The notes under the pieces: generated by a model
Database searches by the model: none
The model's input: only the letters and a program-made list of their open reading frames with translations
Told to the model about the DNA's origin: nothing
Origin: Qipengyuania atrilutea
GTDB taxonomy: Bacteria > Pseudomonadota > Alphaproteobacteria > Sphingomonadales > Sphingomonadaceae
Assembly: GCF_013370205.1 (NCBI RefSeq)
Contig: NZ_JABWGV010000001.1
Location: 558,001 to 622,000, forward strand
Direction: 5' to 3'
DNA length: 64,000 nucleotides
Translations under genes and position numbers: made by a program
Shown here: positions 28,801 through 41,774 of the stretch, in pieces
Layout: every line of letters begins with the position of its first letter
Numbering within the stretch: position 1 is the first letter of the stretch

Positions 28801-29516
28801 AAAAGCAGGCTTTGCGCCGATACTGGCCGAAGAACTGGGCCGCCCGCATTGGGCTCGGACTGCTGGCAGTTGTCGCCGCCTATTTCCTTGCCGCCTGGAT
28901 CGGCAGTTCCATCCCGCGCAATGCAAACTGGAGCGAGCCGGACGAAGGCGTCACGGTCCTCATCGAAACGAACGGCGTCCACACGGGCATCGTCATGCCG
29001 ATCGTCAGCGACGTTATCGACTGGCGCACCGTCTTTCCCAGCGCCGGGGAGCCAACCCGTTCAGGCGAGTTGCCGACGCACATCGCAGTCGGTTGGGGCG
29101 AGCGGGAAGTCTTCCTCAACGTCCCGACGTGGGGAGAGCTCGATCCGCTGACCGCCCTTCGCGTCATCACGATCGGGGGGGATACGTTGCTGCGCGTTTC
29201 GCACTACGTCCGCCCCGCCCCCGGGCCCTATCACCGTCCGCTGCGCCTTCGCCCGTGGGAGTACGAGCGGCTCGTTCGCGGGATCGAAGCATCGATGCCG
29301 CGCGCCGCCCTACCTTCGCTGCGAAAGCGCTACACGAGTTATCAGCTAGGCGACGTCCATTACGACGCGCTCGGGCGATACAACCCGATCACGACCTGCA
29401 ACAGCTGGGTCGGCAACCGGCTCGCCGAAGCAGGCGTGAAGACGGGCTGGTGGACGCCGTTTTCGGGCAGCGTGATGAAGTGGGTCCCGGAACCGGAGGT
29501 GCGCGCGGTCCATTAG
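28779..29516 (+). CDS. TIGR02117/DUF2459-family membrane-anchored protein
   Basis: 245 aa from ATG 28779, overlapping prmA by 22 bases. One N-terminal membrane segment (about 26-46) anchors an exported domain with ETNGVHTGIVMP, VGWGEREVFLN and the C-terminal TTCNSWVGNRLAEAG. These match the family I know as TIGR02117; the conserved Cys-containing TCNSW near the C-terminus together with the His of VHTGI gives it a papain-like (NlpC-like) look, but no activity is established. Coupling to prmA suggests only co-transcription. Confidence 0.85.
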   Translation: MAEEAQVEKQALRRYWPKNWAARIGLGLLAVVAAYFLAAWIGSSIPRNANWSEPDEGVTVLIETNGVHTGIVMPIVSDVIDWRTVFPSAGEPTRSGELPTHIAVGWGEREVFLNVPTWGELDPLTALRVITIGGDTLLRVSHYVRPAPGPYHRPLRLRPWEYERLVRGIEASMPRAALPSLRKRYTSYQLGDVHYDALGRYNPITTCNSWVGNRLAEAGVKTGWWTPFSGSVMKWVPEPEVRAVH

Positions 29517-29550
29517 TTTCGCAAACCCCATCGAAATGACAGGATCAATC

Positions 29551-30222
29551 ATGCCGCAAACACTCCTCATCACCGGTGCCTCTTCGGGTATCGGCGAAGC
29601 CACCGCACGCGCCGCCGCCAAAGCCGGGTGGAACGTCGCCATGCTTGCGCGTTCGGGCGACAAGCTCGATGCAATCGCTTCCGAGATCGGCGACAAGGCG
29701 CTCGCGATCGAATGCGACGTCACCGACCGGTCTCAGGTCGAAGACGCAGTCTCCCAGACAATCGGGAAGTTCGGCGGCCTCGAAGCCGTGTTCTCCAATG
29801 CCGGTACAGGTGTCGAGCATCCCGGCGTCGAGAAGGGCAAGCCGGTCGAATGGAAGGACATGATCGACCTCAACATCATGGCCGTGCTCTACACGGCGCA
29901 CGCTGCCCTTCCCGAACTGAGGAAGACGAAGGGGCACTTCATCATAACCGGATCGAAGGCGGGGCGCGATCACATGAAAGGCTCGATCTACAGCGCAACG
30001 AAGTGGTTCATTCACGGTTTCGCCGGCAATCTGGCGGAGGAAATGCGCGAATGGCAGGGGCGCTGCACGGTCATCAGTCCGGGGATGGTCAACACCGAGT
30101 TCTTCGACGAGGACAAGCCGACCAAGCTGCAGCCGAAGGATGTCGCCGATGCAGTCGTGTTCGCACTGAGCCAGCCAGACACGTCATGCGTGCGTGAAAT
30201 TCACCTGATGCCGAACGACTAA
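29551..30222 (+). CDS. Short-chain dehydrogenase/reductase (SDR)
   Basis: Classical SDR, 223 aa from ATG 29551, chosen over 29536 because AGGA lies eight bases upstream of it. Motifs: TGASSGIG near residue 8, SNAG near 83, Ser of ITGSKAG and YSATK as the active site. The wording YSATKWFIHGFAGNLAEEMREW resembles the YdfG/3-hydroxy acid dehydrogenase-like group, but the substrate is unknown. It converges on ligA with only two bases between stops. Confidence 0.93.
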   Translation: MPQTLLITGASSGIGEATARAAAKAGWNVAMLARSGDKLDAIASEIGDKALAIECDVTDRSQVEDAVSQTIGKFGGLEAVFSNAGTGVEHPGVEKGKPVEWKDMIDLNIMAVLYTAHAALPELRKTKGHFIITGSKAGRDHMKGSIYSATKWFIHGFAGNLAEEMREWQGRCTVISPGMVNTEFFDEDKPTKLQPKDVADAVVFALSQPDTSCVREIHLMPND

Positions 30223-30224
30223 AG

Positions 30225-33952
<3,728 letters not shown>

Positions 33953-33997
33953 CTTCGCCAGCGGGGTTAGCGCAAGCAAGCGGTTGCGTCACCGATT

Positions 33998-36103
33998 TCA
34001 TTGTTCTGATGTGGGGAAAGCCTCCGCGGAGACATCAAGGGCCGCTTGTTGCGTCATACCGCGATGCGTCCAAAGCCACGCTTTCGCAGGATCGGCCTGC
34101 GCATTCTGGTCCGGCCATTCGATCAAAGCGATATCGTCCAGCGAAAAGCCGGCTTGCATCGGCGCTCCGGCCTCGATGGCGAATTCCAGTATCGGACGGA
34201 AAGCACGCGCTGCACCCGGGGCGTTGATCTGCTCTTCGCCCGACGCATCGGGCGGCCGCTCGAAATCGAACCGGATAGTTTGCCAGTCTTCGCTAGCCGG
34301 AACCGAAGTTTCGGCGATCTGGTCCCCACTCCGTGACCGACTCGGGCTATCCTTTGCCATCGGTCGATCCTTGATCAGCAAGTTAATTTTCAAAGCGCGG
34401 GACGTACGCACCCGTGCTTCGAGTGTGAAACGCGTCGCGTAGACATCGCGAATGTAGGACTGCGAATAGAGATAGACCGGATCAGAGGCGTCCTCAGGAA
34501 GTATCTGCAAATGGGTTGTCCCCGGCCCGGCGGAAGCAAATTCGAACCCGGCGTTTTCGCTTCGCCAGAAACGATCGCGGGCTTCGCCGACCAGTGCGTT
34601 CTCGAAATCCCCACGCGGAACCATGTTGCGCCCGAACTCCGCCCCCGCTTCTCGGCAGACCGGTCCGAAGTCCGCTATCGATGTCGAAGCGTACTTAGTG
34701 CAGCCCGCTCGCGTGGTCCGCGTACCCCTGTTCCAAACGACCGCGTGTCCGCCTGATTGCAGTAGCTGCGTACCCATCTCCGCCGAAAGCCAGTAGAGCC
34801 TGCGGAGGCTCGCTTGGCGCATGCCGTCCGTGGCCGGGACCGGCCGGTAATCCAGAAGCTGGATCGGGATCGCTTCGGCGCGCAGGAACTTTCCGTTTTC
34901 GAGCCACACTTTCAGCCCATAGCTGACCTGCGTGTGCGGGTGATCCTGATCGAACAGGAAATTGCCCAGCGAATGCGCGATGAGCCCGCCGCGGTAAATC
35001 TCAAGACCATGCGTCACATGCGGATGATGCCCGATGACGACTGGCGCACCCTTCTCGATCGCACCACGAAAACGCGGGAGCGAAAGCGCCGAAGGACGAT
35101 CGCCATACTCGAGATTGCCGTGAAACTGCATGATGGGAATATGCCCGGCCCGGCGCTCGTGCCGCGTAATGCGTTCGACTGCTTGCTGCGTACCCCACGC
35201 GGCGCCCGCCTTCGTTTCGGTAGCGGTCTGGTTCGGCGTCCAGTTTCCGCGCCATCCGACGAAACCGTAGATTGCTAGGCTTTGCTTGCCGATGCGGAAA
35301 ATGCTCGCGGCCTCCGCCTGATGCACGTCCATACCTGCTCCCGAGAATGCGACGCCGGCTTCGTCCAGCGCTGAAATCGTCGTTGCGAGCCCTGCCGCGC
35401 GGTAGTCGGCGGTATGGTTGTTCCCCAGCGATACGTGGTCGATGCCGGAGCGCGCGAGCGCCTTGGGCGCAGCGGTCGGCGTGAAGAACAAATATTTCTT
35501 CGGTGCCGGCGGTCCCGGCTCGGTATCCGCCACCACCGATTCCAGATTGATCGAAGTCAGGTCGCTGCCGTTCCAATAGGGCTTCATATGAACCAGCAAT
35601 TTGTCGAGGTCGCTATCGAGGTTGGCATGGGTCAGGACCGACATCCCGTCCGAGCGCGGCTCGAAATACCGCCTGCCGGCCATGCTGTCGCCGCCGAAGA
35701 ACAGTTCGATACGGCCTTTCTTGCGCGCGACGATCTCAATGGCCGGTACGGCAAGGCATTCGCAGTCGGAACGATACAGTTCTGCATGCCCGAAGGTCTG
35801 CCGTGTCTCGAATATTGTCGGGCCGCGAACCGTAAGGGCGTAGTACTGGCTGGGCCGCACCACCGCGGCGAAGTGTCCGTCAGGCGAAAGCGCGGCCTTG
35901 GTGTCGTTGACCGCCAATTCGACGCCTTCGCCGAATGCGATCCTGTCGCGCCGGCCATCGAGAACGCCGCTGATGCTTACTTTCGCTTCCGCTAGCGGAC
36001 CGCCGACCATCTCATCGGCAGGGTGAGCCAAGGCCGGCGCTTGGACGGCAACAATAACGACGCCGACTAGGAGGCGAAGGACGGTCTTGAGAAATTCACG
36101 CAT
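33998..36103 (-). CDS. Exported CapA-family protein (PGA capsule-type metallophosphatase fold) with C-terminal beta-sandwich
   Basis: 701 aa with a signal peptide (cleavage near the ALA at 24-26). After about 100 residues of beta-rich N-terminal domain comes the CapA domain (about 133-395) with the metallophosphatase-like set GGDSM (137-141), NLES (186-189), GNNH (227-230), FHGN (327-330) and GHHPHV (358-363). A region of about 100 residues links to a C-terminal domain (about 496-665) that reads like a carbohydrate-binding jelly roll (MVPRGDFENA, then RDRFWRSENAG). CapA proteins act in poly-gamma-glutamate or polysaccharide export, with the chemistry unresolved. It sits between recN and bamD and is twice the length of a minimal CapA. 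Confidence 0.85.
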   Translation of the reverse strand: MREFLKTVLRLLVGVVIVAVQAPALAHPADEMVGGPLAEAKVSISGVLDGRRDRIAFGEGVELAVNDTKAALSPDGHFAAVVRPSQYYALTVRGPTIFETRQTFGHAELYRSDCECLAVPAIEIVARKKGRIELFFGGDSMAGRRYFEPRSDGMSVLTHANLDSDLDKLLVHMKPYWNGSDLTSINLESVVADTEPGPPAPKKYLFFTPTAAPKALARSGIDHVSLGNNHTADYRAAGLATTISALDEAGVAFSGAGMDVHQAEAASIFRIGKQSLAIYGFVGWRGNWTPNQTATETKAGAAWGTQQAVERITRHERRAGHIPIMQFHGNLEYGDRPSALSLPRFRGAIEKGAPVVIGHHPHVTHGLEIYRGGLIAHSLGNFLFDQDHPHTQVSYGLKVWLENGKFLRAEAIPIQLLDYRPVPATDGMRQASLRRLYWLSAEMGTQLLQSGGHAVVWNRGTRTTRAGCTKYASTSIADFGPVCREAGAEFGRNMVPRGDFENALVGEARDRFWRSENAGFEFASAGPGTTHLQILPEDASDPVYLYSQSYIRDVYATRFTLEARVRTSRALKINLLIKDRPMAKDSPSRSRSGDQIAETSVPASEDWQTIRFDFERPPDASGEEQINAPGAARAFRPILEFAIEAGAPMQAGFSLDDIALIEWPDQNAQADPAKAWLWTHRGMTQQAALDVSAEAFPTSEQ

Positions 36104-36173
36104 CGACCGCGGTGATAACCCGCAAGTGATGCAAAAGCGTAAACTATGGCTAACCGCGCTTCAGTGCAGGTCT

Positions 36174-36965
36174 TCAGCTTACGGTGACGTTGGCGGCGTG
36201 GTCCTGAATAAGCTCATACGCCTTCTCGTACCATTCGCTGTCGGGATAGTTCGCACCAAGCACGGCAGCGTATTTCTTCGCTTCGACCGGTACCCCGAGT
36301 GCTAGGCTGCTTTCCGTAAGCCGGTAAAGCGCCTCTGCAGCGTGACTCGTGGTCTGGAAATTGTCGATCACGTTCTGGAAACGGATTTCCGCTGCCAGCC
36401 ACTTACCGGACTCCTGGTAGAAGCGTCCGATCTCCATTTCCTTGCCCGCCAAATGGTCCTGCACCAGATCGAGCTTCAGGCTCGCGTCGGCAGCATAGCT
36501 GGTCGTGGGGAACCGGCGAACCACCTCGCGCAGCGCGACCTGCGCCTGCTCCGTCACCTTCTGGTCGCGCTGTACGTCACTGATCTGCTCATAATAGCTG
36601 AGCGCGATCAGGTAATAAGCGTAGGGCGCATCCTTGTTTCCGGGGTGGATCGAAAGGAAGCGCTGCGCGCTCTGGATCGCCTGGTTGTAATCGGACGCCA
36701 CGTAATAGCTGAACGCGCTCATCAACTGCGCACGCCGCGACCACGGCGAATAAGGGTGCTGACGTTCGACCTCGTCGAACAGGGCCGCCGCCAATTTCGG
36801 CTGGCCGCGATCGAGCCGCGCCTTTGCCTCGGTATAAAGCGTTTCGACATCACGCGCGACGTAGGCCGTATCGTTAGGGCCGGCATTCGACGAAGCGCAG
36901 CCGCTGAGGGCAAGGACCGACACGGCGGAAGCGGCGAGAAGCGGCAAACGAATGGAATTGATCAT
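36174..36965 (-). CDS. bamD: Outer-membrane assembly lipoprotein BamD
   Basis: Lipoprotein of the BAM complex that inserts beta-barrel proteins, 263 aa from ATG 36965. The signal peptide ends in a lipobox LALSGC with Cys23 as the lipidated residue. Five TPR-like helix pairs follow (for example LDRGQPKLAAALFDEVERQH and DYNQAIQSAQRFLSIHP), the standard BamD architecture. Its own promoter should lie in the 167-base region shared with the divergent glycosyltransferase gene. Confidence 0.95.
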   Translation of the reverse strand: MINSIRLPLLAASAVSVLALSGCASSNAGPNDTAYVARDVETLYTEAKARLDRGQPKLAAALFDEVERQHPYSPWSRRAQLMSAFSYYVASDYNQAIQSAQRFLSIHPGNKDAPYAYYLIALSYYEQISDVQRDQKVTEQAQVALREVVRRFPTTSYAADASLKLDLVQDHLAGKEMEIGRFYQESGKWLAAEIRFQNVIDNFQTTSHAAEALYRLTESSLALGVPVEAKKYAAVLGANYPDSEWYEKAYELIQDHAANVTVS

Positions 36966-37132
36966 GGCGCCGCCTATAGCTCCGCGCTCGCTGAACGCCA
37001 AGTGAAAGGCCGGCGTTTTCCGCCCTCCGCCCTATCATGCAGTCATGAGGTAGAAGTTTTGGGGATGCTTTAACCTTCCCGCCTCTATATGCGAAGCCGC
37101 GCCTCCCCAATCATTCAGACGACAGCTTTCCC

Positions 37133-38053
37133 ATGCGCCCCAACCTCACCGCAGCAATCTGCACCTACAAGCGCAACGAGCCCCTCGCCTTGTTGCTGAA
37201 CAGGCTGGGGGAGCTCGCCGACAACGACCGCGAACTCTACGCGCTCGGCGTGGTGGTGGTCGACGATAGCGCGGACCAGCAGGCCCGCGACCTCGTGATG
37301 TCGTTCGCCAACCGGTTCGAGCGCGGGATCGAGTACCGCCATTCGGGCAAGCGGAATATCTCGATCGCACGCAATCTGGTGCTCCAGACGGCGGCAGACG
37401 GCGGGGCGGACTGGATCGCCATGACGGATGACGACTGCGAGCCAAGCGACGAGTGGCTGTCCGAATTGCTGCGGGTGCAGCGAGAATACGATGCCGACAT
37501 CGTTACGGGCCCGCTGTTCCGCCGAGCACCGGACGACGCGCCTAACTGGCTGAAGACACAGCCGTTTCTTAACCTCGCCAATCTCGAAGCACCGACAGGC
37601 ACAATACTAGATTCGGCATTCACGAATAACAGCATGATCCCGGCGAGTATCTTCTCGGATCGACAGGATCTCCGCTTCGATCCTGAATTCGGACGCATCG
37701 GCGGCGAGGACATGGTGTTCTATCGGCAAGTGGCGAAAGAAGGTTATCGGATCGTCTTCGCTGCCAATGCGAAAGTCTTCGAGAATGAGGACGAAAATCG
37801 TCTGACGTTTCCATATCAACTTCGTCGGCACTTCTGGATGGGCAATTCATCCGTGCGAACGATGCTGAACGAAGGTTCGAGCAATATTCGCATGGTCGTT
37901 CATAGTACCGGCACCGCCGTCCGCGCGCTCTCGCGGCCCTTTATCCGGACATTGAAGGGAGAGCGCCCTCAGTGGTTCTATTGTGCAGCGCAACTGTCAG
38001 AAGCCGCCGGCAAATACCTGGGAGTTCTAGGCGTCAAGGTTAAGCATAAATAG
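37133..38053 (+). CDS. Family 2 glycosyltransferase
   Basis: GT-A fold, inverting glycosyltransferase, 306 aa, cytoplasmic side of the inner membrane. N-terminus LTAAICTYKRNEPLALLL is the nucleotide-binding start; VVVDDS (41-46) and the metal-binding TDDD (98-101) define the donor site; GGEDMVF (190-196) is the ED motif with the catalytic base. A basic C-terminal third (RPFIRTLKGERPQWF) may contact the membrane. No Shine-Dalgarno is visible before ATG 37133. It converges on the formyltransferase fusion gene; together with CapA they suggest surface glycan synthesis, sugar and acceptor unknown. Confidence 0.92.
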   Translation: MRPNLTAAICTYKRNEPLALLLNRLGELADNDRELYALGVVVVDDSADQQARDLVMSFANRFERGIEYRHSGKRNISIARNLVLQTAADGGADWIAMTDDDCEPSDEWLSELLRVQREYDADIVTGPLFRRAPDDAPNWLKTQPFLNLANLEAPTGTILDSAFTNNSMIPASIFSDRQDLRFDPEFGRIGGEDMVFYRQVAKEGYRIVFAANAKVFENEDENRLTFPYQLRRHFWMGNSSVRTMLNEGSSNIRMVVHSTGTAVRALSRPFIRTLKGERPQWFYCAAQLSEAAGKYLGVLGVKVKHK

Positions 38054-38138
38054 CGCCGGTTCTGTTCGAATTGTCCGAGGGTAGACAAAGACCGGTCGCC
38101 ATGCCGTTTGGCAGAAAGTTCCTCCATACTTCCCCGTT

Positions 38139-39827
38139 TTAGGGAACGCCGACCAGCCTGTTCTTCGCGCCGTCGATGAGCGTATAATCTCCAACCGCCG
38201 ACAATGTGTGAAGCCCGTCCGGGTAAAGGCCTCCATCAATCGGTGTCACGCGTGAGACAATGCGCTCTTCGAAATTGGTTTTCGTTAGCTCCGTAACTTC
38301 GCAGAGCGAGACGGCGCTGCCGTAATGAGCCGCGCAATCCTGCGCCGGACGATATATGCTTCCTCCATGGAAGAACATCGTACCGCCAGGGCGAGCAGAG
38401 GTAATGTCCGATTTTATCGGATTTAACGGATGGGGTGTCCAGTCACCCATTAGCTCGTCGAAGTAATAAGCGTAAAGATGCGTATTCTTTACACCTTCCT
38501 CTTTTATTGCGAACGCCCAATCGACACCGTCCAGCTTTACGATCGTCGTATCGATAAGCCTGCCTTGACCGGGAAGTGGGCCGATCTCCTTCAATCGATC
38601 CTGGAGGTCGAGTTCGTAGATCGTAGCTAACTGCTGATCGCTTTGCTCGGGAAGTACGAGTGTGGTCCCCTCACTTTCCATAATGAACGGATAGGATAGA
38701 TGGTTCTGCGTCACCAGTTCATTCTCGACAGTCGAAAACTTACCGTCCGTAAAAGTTGAACTGGCGATTACGCCCTTCTTTTCGCGCCACAGGTATCTTT
38801 CGAAGAGGATCCTAACTCTGCCGCCTTTAGTCATATAGCCGAACGGATCAGCAAAAAATTCCGCACCTTTGGGCGACATCCAAACGGCTGAGCGAATTGC
38901 CCGAGCTTGCGCGCGATCGCCGTCAAGCCCGGCAACCGTTTGAATAGGCGCGGCAGCGACCCCGACATTCCATTGCTGACGATGCAGTTTGTACTTGGAT
39001 ATGTTCTTCAAGCGATTGAGGGCAATTTTCGCGGCAAAACCTATCACTTGCATATTGTTCGGCTGTTTGTAGATTTTTCCGTTCGCTTCGCTCAACTCGT
39101 ATCTTCTCGCTACTGCCTCCCAGCCGTTGTACCGGATATCTGCGCAGGCACGAGCAAGCCACGGAACAGTCCCAAAATACAAATAATCTCGCGTTTGTGC
39201 GTACGATTGAGATGCGATCTGGAAGCGCCCTTTATGGAGTATCCGTCCGGCATCCAGCTCGCTGCTCAATACTTGGAGAATGGCACCGGTGTGATTTCTG
39301 CCATGGAAAATTTCCCAGAAGCCGGGAGGCTGACCCCGGTAAGCTGACGGATCACCATGATGGAATGACCATACTCCGTACGATGGAATATCGAGAATTT
39401 CGCCCTTCAAAATTCCGTAACCGAACCGGATGACCAAATCAGGCTCGAGCGATCGTACAAACTGTATGGCGCTTTCACTTAGCGCTTCACCAAATTTTCC
39501 GACCTTCTTCGGCGTATCCTGAAAGGTGGGAACGCTTGAAGTGTCAAATGTAAGCTCTCGTGGGGGGATAGCCTTGCTGAAAGGGCGCACAAAGAAGCGA
39601 TCGAAGGCGCGCCAGCTAGCATAGGTGCGTTCATTCCAGCGCTTTGCCCATTTGTTGGGTTTTGCTGCTTCAGAGCGGTCTTGTCTCTCGACCAGTCCTG
39701 CCAATTCCAAATGACCGGACGTCAGAGCATGTTCTAACGCCTGCGCCTCCCATTCGGAAAACTCATTAGCTTCGCATAAAACGATGCACCGAAGTTTTCT
39801 GGTATCTAAAACCGGTTTATCGGCCAT
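38139..39827 (-). CDS. Formyltransferase-like domain fused to a GINT1-like (glucosamine inositolphosphorylceramide transferase family) domain
   Basis: 562 aa from ATG 39827 (AAAGG nine bases upstream; a TTG three codons earlier is the other option). Residues about 12-230 (numbered from that TTG) form a formyltransferase-type domain: GYGILKGEILDIPSYGVWSF is followed by HHGDPSAYRGQPPGFWEIFHG; His159 and Asp195 (ELDAGRIL) match the family's catalytic His and Asp, while the usual Asn two before the His is Ser157. Residues about 285-565 resemble the beta-propeller-like N-terminal domain of GINT1-type proteins (FADPFGYMTKGGRVRILFE, HGGSIYRPAQD). The GC content is visibly lower than its neighbours (23 of 60 at 38461). 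Sugar N-formylation or transfer in a glycan pathway is likely but unproved. Confidence 0.78.
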   Translation of the reverse strand: MADKPVLDTRKLRCIVLCEANEFSEWEAQALEHALTSGHLELAGLVERQDRSEAAKPNKWAKRWNERTYASWRAFDRFFVRPFSKAIPPRELTFDTSSVPTFQDTPKKVGKFGEALSESAIQFVRSLEPDLVIRFGYGILKGEILDIPSYGVWSFHHGDPSAYRGQPPGFWEIFHGRNHTGAILQVLSSELDAGRILHKGRFQIASQSYAQTRDYLYFGTVPWLARACADIRYNGWEAVARRYELSEANGKIYKQPNNMQVIGFAAKIALNRLKNISKYKLHRQQWNVGVAAAPIQTVAGLDGDRAQARAIRSAVWMSPKGAEFFADPFGYMTKGGRVRILFERYLWREKKGVIASSTFTDGKFSTVENELVTQNHLSYPFIMESEGTTLVLPEQSDQQLATIYELDLQDRLKEIGPLPGQGRLIDTTIVKLDGVDWAFAIKEEGVKNTHLYAYYFDELMGDWTPHPLNPIKSDITSARPGGTMFFHGGSIYRPAQDCAAHYGSAVSLCEVTELTKTNFEERIVSRVTPIDGGLYPDGLHTLSAVGDYTLIDGAKNRLVGVP

Positions 39828-39894
39828 GCCTGTCAACCTTTGAAGTTCTTAATTCGACTGCGACTCTACCGGCAAACAAAACGACCAGCGCACA

Positions 39895-41712
39895 TTATTC
39901 CTCGCCCATCCTGAGCGCGGCAATGAAAGCTTCCTGCGGGATCGACACGTTCCCGTATTCCCGCATCTTCGCCTTGCCCTTCTTCTGCTTTTCCAGAAGC
40001 TTCTTCTTTCGAGTAATGTCTCCGCCGTAGCATTTCGCGGTAACGTCCTTGCGCATCGCGCTGATCGTTTCGCGCGCGACCACCTTGCCGCCGATGGCTG
40101 CCTGGATCGGGATCTTGAACAGGTGCCGCGGGATCAGATCCTTCAGCCGTTCGCACATATGCCGGCCGCGCGCTTCGGCGACGCCGCGGTGCACGATCAT
40201 GGACAGGGCATCGACCGGCTCGTTGTTGACGAGGATGTTCATCTTCACGAGGTCACCGTCGCGCAGGCCGATCTGCTCGTAATCGAAACTGGCGTAGCCG
40301 CGGCTGATGCTCTTGAGCCGGTCGTAGAAGTCGAAAACAACTTCGTTCAGAGGCAGCTCGTAGGTGACCTGTGCGCGGCCGCCGACGTAGGTGAGGTTGG
40401 TCTGCACGCCGCGCCGGTCCTGGCACAGCTTGAGGATCGCGCCGAGATATTCGTCGGGCGTGTAAATGGTCGCCTTGATCCACGGCTCCTCGATCGTGTC
40501 GATACGGGTGGGATCCGGATAGTCTGCGGGGTTATGAAGTTCGATCGTGCGCGCGTCGTCGTTCTTCGATTTAGTGAGGTGGATACGGTAGACGACCGAC
40601 GGCGCGGTGGTGATGAGGTCGAGATCGTATTCGCGGGTCAACCGCTCCTGAATGATCTCGAGGTGAAGCAATCCGAGGAAGCCTGCGCGAAATCCGAAGC
40701 CTAGTGCAGCGGACGATTCCATCTCGTAAGTGAACGACGCGTCATTGAGACGAAGCTTCCCAATGCTTTCGCGCAGCTTCTCGAAATCGGCTGCATCGAC
40801 AGGGAACAACCCGCAGAAAACCACGGCCTGCGGTTCGCGGTAACCGGGCAGTGCCTTCTCCGCCCCGCCCTTCACCGTGGTAATGGTATCACCGACGCGG
40901 GCTTGCTCGACTTCCTTGATCTGCGCCGTGATGAAGCCGATCTCTCCGGGGCCGAGTTCAGGTAGCTGCTCGATCTTAGGGCGCATGCAGCCGACGCGGT
41001 CGACAAGGTGCTCCGTCCCGCCCTGCATGAACTTAATCTGCTGGCCCTTCTTGAGCACGCCCGAAAGGACGCGCACAAGAATGACGACGCCGAGATAGGG
41101 GTCGTACCAACTGTCGACGAGGCTGGCCTTCAGCGGCGAGTCTCGTTCGCCTTGCGGCGGCGGTATCTTGGCGACAACCGCTTCGAGCACTTCCTCTATG
41201 CCGATCCCGGACTTGGCAGAGGTCAGTACGGCCTCCGACGCGTCGAGGCCGATAATATCCTCGATCTCCGCCCGCACCTGTTCGGGCTCGGCAGCGGGAA
41301 GGTCGATCTTGTTGATGACGGGCACGATCTCGTGGTCGTGCTCGATCGACTGATAGACGTTGGCGAGCGTCTGCGCTTCGACGCCCTGCGCCGCATCGAC
41401 GACGAGCAGCGCCCCTTCGCAGGCCGCAAGGCTGCGCGAGACCTCATACGCGAAGTCAACATGGCCTGGCGTATCCATCAGGTTCAGCTGATAGGTCTTG
41501 CCGTCCTTAGCCGTGTAGTCGAGCCGCACGGTCTGCGCCTTGATGGTGATGCCGCGCTCGCGCTCGATATCCATGTTGTCGAGCACCTGTTCCTGCATCT
41601 CGCGGTCGGTCAACCCGCCCGTGAACTGGATCAAACGGTCGGCCAGGGTAGATTTCCCGTGGTCGATATGCGCGATGATGGAGAAATTGCGGATTAGCGA
41701 AAGGTCGGTCAT
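39895..41712 (-). CDS. lepA: Elongation factor 4 (back-translocating GTPase LepA)
   Basis: Ribosome-associated GTPase, 605 aa, the usual length. G motifs: G1 AHIDHGKST (near 14-22), G3 DTPGH near 80, G4 NKID near 134. EF-G-like domains II, III and V follow and the LepA-specific C-terminal domain ends [20 protein letters not shown]. Monocistronic, between the formyltransferase fusion and the GGDEF-EAL gene, on the same strand as both. Confidence 0.97.
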   Translation of the reverse strand: MTDLSLIRNFSIIAHIDHGKSTLADRLIQFTGGLTDREMQEQVLDNMDIERERGITIKAQTVRLDYTAKDGKTYQLNLMDTPGHVDFAYEVSRSLAACEGALLVVDAAQGVEAQTLANVYQSIEHDHEIVPVINKIDLPAAEPEQVRAEIEDIIGLDASEAVLTSAKSGIGIEEVLEAVVAKIPPPQGERDSPLKASLVDSWYDPYLGVVILVRVLSGVLKKGQQIKFMQGGTEHLVDRVGCMRPKIEQLPELGPGEIGFITAQIKEVEQARVGDTITTVKGGAEKALPGYREPQAVVFCGLFPVDAADFEKLRESIGKLRLNDASFTYEMESSAALGFGFRAGFLGLLHLEIIQERLTREYDLDLITTAPSVVYRIHLTKSKNDDARTIELHNPADYPDPTRIDTIEEPWIKATIYTPDEYLGAILKLCQDRRGVQTNLTYVGGRAQVTYELPLNEVVFDFYDRLKSISRGYASFDYEQIGLRDGDLVKMNILVNNEPVDALSMIVHRGVAEARGRHMCERLKDLIPRHLFKIPIQAAIGGKVVARETISAMRKDVTAKCYGGDITRKKKLLEKQKKGKAKMREYGNVSIPQEAFIAALRMGEE

Positions 41713-41774
41713 GGACAGGGCCTTTAGCGGCGCGTTTGCGCGATGTCAGCCAGCTTTCGGACCCGGCGCACGCC

